Positions 58,066-64,000 of a DNA stretch of 64,000 bases are shown one piece after another (positions within the stretch are counted from its first letter, which is position 1; every line of letters starts with the position of its first letter). Location of the stretch: positions 62,001 to 126,000 of the forward strand of contig NZ_JADQAI010000002.1 in assembly GCF_022129235.1 (NCBI RefSeq), given 5' to 3'. The stretch comes from Psychrobacter sp. Ps6 (GTDB taxonomy: Bacteria; Pseudomonadota; Gammaproteobacteria; Pseudomonadales; Moraxellaceae). A program made the translations under genes and the position numbers. The notes beneath the pieces are model-generated. The model made no database searches. It saw nothing but the letters and a program-made list of their open reading frames with translations, and had not been told where the DNA came from.

Positions 58066-59466
58066 TTAGTTAGCAGCGGCTTCTGTTGATTTTTCACTAG
58101 AAGTGGCATTGCTAGCTGGCTTTTTATCCATTGTTTTTGCAGCTTGCTGCGGCGTCTTAGCATTAGGTGCACTTTGTGCAGATGGCGCTGGATTTGCGCT
58201 CTCTAGTGGCTTGGCAACCACCTCTTGCTCAGGCTTAACTTTGGCACCGCCTATCACAACTACTTTGTCACCTGCTTTTAAGCCATCAGTGACAACCCAC
58301 TGACCATCATAAGTACCGTTGATAGTGACTGGACGTACTTGAATCTTGTTATTTTCATCAACAATATAAACTTGTGTCTCGCTCTTAGGCGTACGCGTGA
58401 CAGCGCTTTGAGGAACTAGTGCTGCATTGGTAATGACACTTTGAGTTAAGCGAGCCGTCACGTACATACCTGGTAGCAAAATATTGTTGCTGTTTGGGAA
58501 AATCGCACGCAAGGTAACTGCACCTGTTGATTCATCCACTTTTGCTTCAGACAAAGCAAGCTTGCCACGCACGGGATAGACTGAACCATCCTCTAGCACC
58601 AACTCAACTGAGTTCATGCCTGGCTGAGCTGAGCCGTCTGCTATTTGCTGACGTAGCTTGAGCAGCTCAGAAGAAGACTGACTGATATCAACGTAGATAG
58701 GGTCTAAGCGCGAAATGGTGACCAAAGGATCCGCTTGACCGGCGCTCACTAGCGTACCAGCAGTCACGCTTGAGCGATCAGTACGACCGGTAAGAGGCGC
58801 GCGTACGATAGTACGGTTCAGATCCAATGTGCTAGCATCAAGACCAGCTTGCGCGGTTTGAATGCCTGCTTTTGCGCTTTCGATACCCGCTTGTGTCTGA
58901 CCGACAGCAGCTGCGGCACTTTGCACCGCTGCCTGTGCGGTACGTACGGCAGTCTGAGCTTGCTCATACTGCTGCTGTGAGATGGCGTTGATGCTGACCA
59001 AGCCTTGCAGACGTTGCAAGTCATTTTGCGCCTGAGCCAATGACGCTTGGCGGCTGACTAGCTCAGCTTTTGCATTGGCATTATTTGCCAATGCTGTTTG
59101 ATAGTTCGCCTGTGATTGCTGTACAGCTGCCTCACCACTGCTTACCGAAGAGGCATAGTTATCAGTATTAATGCGATAAAGTGGTTGACCTTTTTTGACA
59201 TTGCTTCCCTCACGGAACAACACTTCGTCAATGACGCCATTTACTTGTGGGCGGACGTCGGCAGTTTGATAAGCTGCAGTACGTCCAGAAAAAGTCTGTA
59301 CTTGGGGGACGGTGTCGAGAGTGACAGTCTGAACGTTGACAACTGCAGGCGGCATTTGTTGCTGTGCGGCTTGCTCACCAGCGGCGTCATCGTTTTTGTC
59401 ACAGCCAACCAGTACAGCTCCAGATAGTACAGATGCTATTACAAGCGCAAGAGTAGAGTGCTTCAT
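58066..59466 (-). CDS. RND periplasmic adaptor (membrane fusion) lipoprotein, AcrA/AdeA-like
   Basis: About 466 residues from the ATG at 59466, with GAGGA 5 bases upstream; a TTG 15 bases earlier is less likely. The lipobox is GAVLVGC (Cys about 22). A long Ala/Gln-rich coiled-coil hairpin (about residues 95-215) is followed by the lipoyl and beta-barrel parts (LDLNRTIVRAPLTGRTDRS) and a C-terminal Ala/Pro/Lys/Ser-rich tail. It links the pump to the outer-membrane channel. No regulator gene lies beside the operon. Confidence 0.92.
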   Translation of the reverse strand: MKHSTLALVIASVLSGAVLVGCDKNDDAAGEQAAQQQMPPAVVNVQTVTLDTVPQVQTFSGRTAAYQTADVRPQVNGVIDEVLFREGSNVKKGQPLYRINTDNYASSVSSGEAAVQQSQANYQTALANNANAKAELVSRQASLAQAQNDLQRLQGLVSINAISQQQYEQAQTAVRTAQAAVQSAAAAVGQTQAGIESAKAGIQTAQAGLDASTLDLNRTIVRAPLTGRTDRSSVTAGTLVSAGQADPLVTISRLDPIYVDISQSSSELLKLRQQIADGSAQPGMNSVELVLEDGSVYPVRGKLALSEAKVDESTGAVTLRAIFPNSNNILLPGMYVTARLTQSVITNAALVPQSAVTRTPKSETQVYIVDENNKIQVRPVTINGTYDGQWVVTDGLKAGDKVVVIGGAKVKPEQEVVAKPLESANPAPSAQSAPNAKTPQQAAKTMDKKPASNATSSEKSTEAAAN

Positions 59467-59725
59467 CAATGTCCTCGGCAATATGTAAATAAAAATAATG
59501 ACAGTATAAAAAGTTAAACAATAAATTTTGGTATATAAATTATAAAATTCTACTAATTTTGCAGGTTTACACTACCGTTGCCAATACAGTCTTTAGATAA
59601 ACTGACTCGGCAAAAATCTCGCTAATAGGACATTCAATAGTGAGATAAATGAAGTACTGCTGTCAGCTGATTGGGTATCAAAAGTGTAGGTAGACCACAA
59701 AATGGATTAGTAAATTTAATGAGTT

Positions 59726-59757
59726 ATTATAAACTATTGGGGTAACCCCATAGTCAA
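59726..59757 (-). promoter_or_regulatory. Candidate MerR-type promoter upstream of the efflux operon
   Basis: On the minus strand TTGACT (-35) and TATAAT (-10) are 20 bases apart, too far for normal use, and the spacer ATGGGGTTACCCCAATAGTT is a near-palindrome (GGGGT / ACCCC core). This is the architecture of MerR-family promoters (SoxR, CueR, BmrR types). It reads toward the adaptor gene, about 260 bases away. The rest of the gap (59467-60301, about 835 bases) is AT-rich without a supported gene. Confidence 0.55.
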
Positions 59758-60205
59758 GCGATTCATAATAGGACGGAGAGTAAAAAGCGGAAATATCATG
59801 TTTTATGAATAAACAAAATGTCGCTATAGTAAGCGTTAGGCCAATTAACAGCTGATTAAGATACATACAACCTACTATCGAAATTTATTGTAATTTTTTG
59901 TTATAACCGTAAAGCCTCAGTAGCATTAAGGTCTTAAAACAGCAAAAAACCTGCTTTGTAAACAATTCAACAAATTTAGCAACCCTTAATTACGACCATG
60001 AAGAAATCGTTATCAGTGTGCCTCTATTAAGCGTGATTAAATATCATCCAACCTTCAAAAACCCTTACATGATTATAGTACCGCAAAGATTTATGAAACT
60101 TAAAGAAAGGTAACTATTTAACTGGTACGTTGGTTTTAAAGAAAATAATTTTTTGAAGAGTGTCGCTTTTAAGTTATGGGATTGCTGTTCATTGATTGCT
60201 AAAAA

Positions 60206-60295
60206 ATGAGTCGTCTTAATTAGCTGGTTGTTCTAATTAGCTGGTTATTTTAATTAGTCGATTGTCTTAATTAGTCGACAACACAGACGACTCAT
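60206..60295 (-). terminator. Terminator of ispB with four 17-bp tandem repeats in its loop
   Basis: Perfect 11-bp arms ATGAGTCGTCT (60206-60216) and AGACGACTCAT (60285-60295), followed on the minus strand by TTTTTT, directly after the ispB stop. The 68-base loop consists of four 17-bp tandem units beginning TAATTAG at 60217, 60234, 60251 and 60268, which is unusual for a terminator. Confidence 0.65.
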
Positions 60296-60301
60296 ATTTG
60301 A

Positions 60302-61327
60302 TTATACCAATCGTGCGCTAGCAAGCTCAGTCAGCTGATACAGACCTTGACGATAGCGATTGTCAGGTAGTGTGCTGAGGGCTTGTTGTGCGAGCCTAGT
60401 TTCTTCTAAAGCGCGCTGTTTGCAATAATCTAATGAGCCTGAGCTACGTACTAATTCAATCAGTTGCTCAGCATTTGGTGTTTTACCCGTTTGCACAGCG
60501 ATTCGTAGCTGCTCATAACCTTCGTTGTCACTGTCTTTTAATAGTTCGAGTGCTTTGATGGTTGGCAGGGTAGGTTTGCCTTCAGCAAGATCGTCGCCTA
60601 GGTTTTTGCCCATTACGTCGCTATCGCCACTATAATCGAGCACATCATCGATAATTTGAAACGCATTACCAAAGTGCTGTCCAAAGTCGCCTAATGCGGC
60701 CATATATTCTGTTTTGTCTTGCAAAATAGCAGCACCTTGAGTCGCCATCATGAACAGGCGAGAGGTTTTGCCATCGATAATGCGTAAGTAGTCTTCTTCT
60801 GTCGCGGCAGGGTTGTGCTGATGTTGTAGCTGCAATACTTCGCCTTCAGCAATATCACAAGTCCCGTCTGAGAATACTTGTAACAATGGCAAGCTCTGAA
60901 AACCAACCAAGAGATTAAAAGCACGGGCAATCAGATAGTCACCGACCAATACAGCGGTGGCATTGTCCCATGTGGCGTTTGCCGTTGGCTTACCACGGCG
61001 CTGTCCTGACTCGTCGATCACATCGTCATGGACTAAGGTTGCGGTATGTAGCATTTCAGTAATGGCTGCTAGGTGCATCGCTTTTTCTGATGGATTGTCA
61101 TCGAACATACGGGCACACAGTAGCGTAATCAGCGGGCGCATACGCTTACCACCGGCATTGATTACATGCTGAGAGACGCTCATGACGAGCTGTACTTTTG
61201 AGTTGAGACTACCAAATACTTGCTTGTCCATCACCTCAAAATCATTGGCCACGATACTTTGAATATCAGCATAGCGAGGCGTTAATTGCGGAGTGGAATC
61301 GGTGTTACTTAAAGAGGTAATAGTCAT
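60302..61327 (-). CDS. ispB: Octaprenyl diphosphate synthase
   Basis: A 341-residue trans-polyprenyl synthase making the isoprenoid side chain of ubiquinone. Both aspartate-rich motifs are present: LVHDDVIDESGQRRGKPT (first DDxxD, about residue 98) and FQIIDDVLDYSGD (second, about 225), and the FARM-side residues look like a long-chain enzyme. GGKRMRPL is conserved. It is divergent from rplU-rpmA, the usual arrangement in gammaproteobacteria. Confidence 0.94.
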   Translation of the reverse strand: MTITSLSNTDSTPQLTPRYADIQSIVANDFEVMDKQVFGSLNSKVQLVMSVSQHVINAGGKRMRPLITLLCARMFDDNPSEKAMHLAAITEMLHTATLVHDDVIDESGQRRGKPTANATWDNATAVLVGDYLIARAFNLLVGFQSLPLLQVFSDGTCDIAEGEVLQLQHQHNPAATEEDYLRIIDGKTSRLFMMATQGAAILQDKTEYMAALGDFGQHFGNAFQIIDDVLDYSGDSDVMGKNLGDDLAEGKPTLPTIKALELLKDSDNEGYEQLRIAVQTGKTPNAEQLIELVRSSGSLDYCKQRALEETRLAQQALSTLPDNRYRQGLYQLTELASARLV

Positions 61328-61620
61328 AATAAATAGTCATATTAATAAGAGTAAAGAGATTTTTTATAACCTTGACTTCATTTATCTATGGGTAAGGTAT
61401 GGTTTCGCTTATCATAGCATAGCTGTCTTTGAAAATTGTTGGTTAAAGTACATCACAAGGGTAGCTCAGAGTTAGCTTGTGCGCCTATTATCATGCATAG
61501 AAGGCAGGGCAAATTGATGAAAACATTCAATAGTTTGATGGTAAGACTGTTAACGTATCACGAGGTTTTGTCGTCACATAAATGATAGATAAAAGGCTGT
61601 AAGTAACTGATTATATAAGT

Positions 61621-61626
61621 TATAAT
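61621..61626 (+). promoter_or_regulatory. -10 element of the rplU-rpmA promoter
   Basis: A consensus TATAAT followed by a GC-rich AGCCCCCGTT start-region, as at growth-regulated ribosomal promoters. The -35 (near 61598) is weak. The leader RNA would be about 265 bases. The other part of the 568-base gap 61328-61895 contains the ispB upstream region with nothing clear. Confidence 0.5.
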
Positions 61627-61766
61627 AGCCCCCGTTAGGCTCAAGCCATTATTTATAACCATTGCTGTGCTGGTTTTATCAGTATTGTCGTTTACGGCGG
61701 ATTGGTAATTTGTAGCGTATATAACAATGCAGATGATGGTGATTTAGTGTAACCACCTTGCAAAAA

Positions 61767-61812
61767 CAAGACGCGCGGCTTGCTTTTATAAGCAAAAAGC
61801 CGTAAAATCTTG
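61767..61812 (+). ncRNA. Structured leader of rplU, possible attenuator
   Basis: CAAGA pairs with TCTTG around an inner GGCTTGC/GCAAAAAGCC hairpin, and a T-rich run (TTTAATTTTT) follows about 80 bases before rplU. This is the position expected for ribosomal-protein autoregulation or attenuation by L21. No known leader class is claimed. Confidence 0.4.
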
Positions 61813-61895
61813 CCTTTAATTTTTCCCTGTCGTGTTCGTCGTAAAAGCGTTGGTATAACATCAGCCACGGCACACGGGTTAAACGGAGTCATACA

Positions 61896-62207
61896 ATGTA
61901 CGCAGTAATTAAAACTGGTGGTAAACAGCACCGTGTAGTCGTCGATGAATTGCTTAAAGTTGAATTGCTAAAAGCAGAAAAAGGCGAAACAATCAAATTT
62001 GAAGACGTGTTGATGGTTGTTGACGGCGATGACGTCAAAATCGGTCAGCCTGTTGTTGATGGCGCTAGCGTAGAAGTTGAAGTTGTTGAGCATGGTCGCG
62101 GCGAAAAAATCCGTATCATCAAGCACAACCGTCGTAAGCATTATCACAAAGAGCAAGGTCACCGCCAATGGTACACCTTGTTAAAAATCAAAGCCATTAA
62201 TGCCTAA
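61896..62207 (+). CDS. rplU: 50S ribosomal protein L21
   Basis: A 103-residue L21 beginning [14 protein letters not shown], with the family block [23 protein letters not shown] (shortened: [18 protein letters not shown]) binding 23S rRNA near the C-terminus. Full length. CGGAG precedes the ATG. It is followed by rpmA after 91 bases in the normal order. Confidence 0.98.
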   Translation: MYAVIKTGGKQHRVVVDELLKVELLKAEKGETIKFEDVLMVVDGDDVKIGQPVVDGASVEVEVVEHGRGEKIRIIKHNRRKHYHKEQGHRQWYTLLKIKAINA

Positions 62208-62298
62208 TTACCCGTTTAGCAATGTTTGCTAAATAGCGCACTAAATGCTTAAGAGTTGTCGCATAAGCGATAAGTCACATTAACAAGGAGATTTTCTC

Positions 62299-62556
62299 AT
62301 GGCACATAAAAAAGCTGCCGGTTCGAGCCGTAATGGTCGTGATTCAAACCCAAAAATGCTAGGCGTAAAAATCTTTGGTGGCCAAGCTATCACAGCTGGT
62401 AACATCATCGTTCGTCAACGTGGCACAGAATTCCACGCAGGCGAAGGCGTTGGCATGGGTCGTGATCATACTTTATTTGCACTAAATGATGGTGTTGTAA
62501 AGTTTGAGACCAAAGGTAAATTTAATCGTCGTTATGTGACGGTTGAAAACGCATAA
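62299..62556 (+). CDS. rpmA: 50S ribosomal protein L27
   Basis: An 85-residue L27 beginning [19 protein letters not shown], with [28 protein letters not shown] in the core (shortened: [22 protein letters not shown]). The N-terminal tail reaches the peptidyl-transferase centre. AAGGAG precedes the ATG. Full length; a strong terminator follows. Confidence 0.98.
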   Translation: MAHKKAAGSSRNGRDSNPKMLGVKIFGGQAITAGNIIVRQRGTEFHAGEGVGMGRDHTLFALNDGVVKFETKGKFNRRYVTVENA

Positions 62557-62604
62557 TTATCCATTTAGGTCATTTTATTTTTTGAATAAAATGGTCGGAT
62601 ATCT

Positions 62605-62642
62605 AAAAAGCCCTTACTGCCTGATGGTAGTAAGGGCTTTTT
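62605..62642 (+). terminator. Terminator of rplU-rpmA
   Basis: AAAAAGCCCTTACT and AGTAAGGGCTTTTT form a 14-bp stem with a 10-base loop and T-run. The rest of the 453-base gap to lolA (to 63009) shows nothing beyond AT-rich upstream sequence. Confidence 0.92.
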
Positions 62643-63009
62643 GCGTCTATAAGACCTTCTTAATTAATATTGGCTTTTATTAAAGGTTTGGTCAGAAATT
62701 TTCTATAGCATAAATACTCGTCACACTTGGCTCACTGGTTTTTCATTAGCACGGTGTTAATAATTTATCATGATAAATGCAAACTTTTACCGTGTAACTG
62801 CATTGGTTACAAGTGTGTATGGCAGGCGTAGTAATGATTGCAAATCATGACTAGGCGCGTAATAAAAAAACTGGCACACTGTTGCCATTGCTGATCGATA
62901 CCTGTTTTATAACAGTGAGATCGGCATCAATAGGAAAAATTTTAATAAGCTATTTTATTTTTAAGCGACTATTTTTAAAGCGATGATGCTTTTTTAGAGA
63001 GGATTACTG

Positions 63010-63693
63010 ATGACTTTATCTACAAAAAAATCGACCAAACAAAAAATGATGACGGGTGCTTTAGCTGGTGTTCTGATGACGTCACTCGGCGTAGCAGCAC
63101 CTATGATGGCATTGACTCAGTCTGCTACTGCAGCGCCTGCTGATAATATGACAGCTGCCAAGCGCCTGAACAAATTACTGACCAATACCAAAAGTATGAC
63201 AGCTAATTTTAGCCAGACCACCAAAGGCGCTAGCAGTGGTACGTTTACAGGTTCTATGAGTGTCCAACGTCCCAATAACTTTCGCTGGGAAACCAAGTCA
63301 CCATCAGATCAGCTGATCGTTGCCAATGGCAACTCTATGTGGATCTATGATAAGGATCTAGAGCAAGCGACTAAACAAAATGTGGACAGCCAAGTAGGTA
63401 ATACGCCAGCACTGTTATTATCAGGTGATCCAAGTAAGATTGACCAAAACTTTAAAATCACTCAGCCATATAGCAATAAGAACTACTATGTGTTGTACCC
63501 AAAATCTGATAATGCCAGCTTTAAGAGCCTATCAATGAGCTTTAGTGGCGGTAAACCTGTGATGATGGTGCTAAACGATACGCTTGGACAAACGACCTCT
63601 ATTAAGTTTAGTGGTATCAAAATGAACCCAAGTATTAGTAGCAGTCAGTTTAAATTTACTCCACCAAAAGGTGTTGATGTCATCAATCAATAA
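63010..63693 (+). CDS. lolA: Outer-membrane lipoprotein carrier protein LolA
   Basis: A 227-residue periplasmic carrier that takes lipoproteins from LolCDE to LolB. A signal peptide to about residue 42 (TQSATAAPA) is longer than usual. The mature domain shows SMTANFSQTTKG, SGTFTGSMSVQRPNNFRWE, SMWIYDKDLEQATKQ and SKIDQNF, matching LolA. GAGAGG lies about 8 bases before the ATG. Single gene with its own terminator. Confidence 0.93.
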   Translation: MTLSTKKSTKQKMMTGALAGVLMTSLGVAAPMMALTQSATAAPADNMTAAKRLNKLLTNTKSMTANFSQTTKGASSGTFTGSMSVQRPNNFRWETKSPSDQLIVANGNSMWIYDKDLEQATKQNVDSQVGNTPALLLSGDPSKIDQNFKITQPYSNKNYYVLYPKSDNASFKSLSMSFSGGKPVMMVLNDTLGQTTSIKFSGIKMNPSISSSQFKFTPPKGVDVINQ

Positions 63694-63788
63694 GGACAAG
63701 CTAATTGATGAAGCAGATCATGATGTTTTGCTATTTATCTAAGGTTGAAAGCAACTAAGATTGACAGCCCTAAGAGTGATAGCCAAAT

Positions 63789-63823
63789 AAAAAGGACAGA
63801 TCTTACGTGATCTGTCCTTTTTT
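63789..63823. terminator. Bidirectional terminator between lolA and scpB
   Basis: AAAAAGGACAGATC and GATCTGTCCTTTTTT form a 14-bp stem around TTACGT, with A and T runs on both sides, between convergent genes. Confidence 0.92.
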
Positions 63824-63856
63824 ATGAGCGTAATGATAGTTTGGTCAGCAGAAAAA

Positions 63857-64000
63857 TTAAGACATAGCCCGTATGGATTCCATATCTGGCATTGGGGGCA
63901 GCTCATCTAAATGACTCAGCCCAAACGCATCTAAGAATTGCGCGGTGGTGTGAAGGAGAGCTGGGCGGCCTAAGGTCTCTTTGTAGCCTTTTTCAATGAT
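63857..64000 (-). CDS. scpB: Segregation and condensation protein B, 3' end only
   Basis: The last 47 codons of a minus-strand gene running off the window. The peptide GRPALLHTTAQFLDAFGLS followed by HLDELPPMPD matches the C-terminus of ScpB, the winged-helix kleisin-associated subunit of the SMC-ScpA-ScpB condensin that organises the chromosome. The gene continues beyond the right edge, so no start or full length is visible. Confidence 0.85.
   Translation of the reverse strand: MIEKGYKETLGRPALLHTTAQFLDAFGLSHLDELPPMPDMESIRAMS

Noticed and set aside
59678..59866. Minus-strand 62-codon hydrophobic frame upstream of the efflux operon
   Set aside because: It overlaps the candidate MerR-type promoter and has no convincing ribosome site.

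Overview
The window looks like a chromosome segment of a Gammaproteobacterium of the Moraxellaceae, most likely Psychrobacter. This is inferred from the moderate-to-low GC, the protein styles (Psychrobacter/Acinetobacter-like RND pump, IspB, LolA, HemB) and the order ispB / rplU-rpmA. No species can be assigned from sequence reading alone.

Layout. (1) 1-9344: a forward nitrate-assimilation cluster with a NarK-type transporter, a PP2C phosphatase/Ser-Thr kinase fusion, an FAD electron-transfer protein, a molybdopterin nitrate reductase and the siroheme methyltransferase CobA. No nitrite reductase genes lie inside it. (2) 9765-19452: metal genes. A CDF-like transporter is followed by a copper module: the two-component pair copRS reads left, and a Met-rich periplasmic protein, cytochrome c, DUF411 lipoprotein, CopA oxidase, CopB with ten Met/His/Asp decapeptide repeats, DUF305 protein and glutaredoxin-MauE fusion read right. 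A near-perfect 24-bp palindrome sits in the divergent control region. (3) 19513-25836: a three-gene recombinase operon on the minus strand (169, 828 and 1114 aa), probably a mobile-island module. (4) 26194-28724: a small XRE regulator and three envelope proteins of unknown function.

(5) 28797-47409: a complete type I-C CRISPR-Cas locus. Genes run right to left as cas3-cas5c-cas8c(-internal cas11c)-cas7-cas4-cas1-cas2, then a leader and a very long array. I counted 147 repeats of 32 bp and 146 spacers of 32-36 bp. The leader is at the right end (38354-38600) and the array is read leftwards. A small gene in the opposite direction interrupts the cas operon between cas4 and cas1. (6) 47582-50004: a small integrative-element remnant (tyrosine integrase, AlpA-like protein, XRE regulator, two small ORFs) next to an intact tRNA-Val(GAC) at 50246-50322.

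(7) 50636-64000: core and efflux genes. These are a glutathionyl-hydroquinone reductase, hemB, a tripartite RND efflux operon (adaptor-pump-outer membrane channel) with a candidate MerR-type promoter upstream, ispB, rplU-rpmA, lolA and the 3' end of scpB.

The most interesting points are the size and internal history of the CRISPR array (two pairs of near-matching spacers acquired far apart), the internal ribosome site and GTG start for Cas11c, the antisense small gene in the cas operon, the recombinase pair in which one member lacks the catalytic tyrosine, the MerR-like efflux promoter, and a terminator whose loop is made of four 17-bp tandem repeats.
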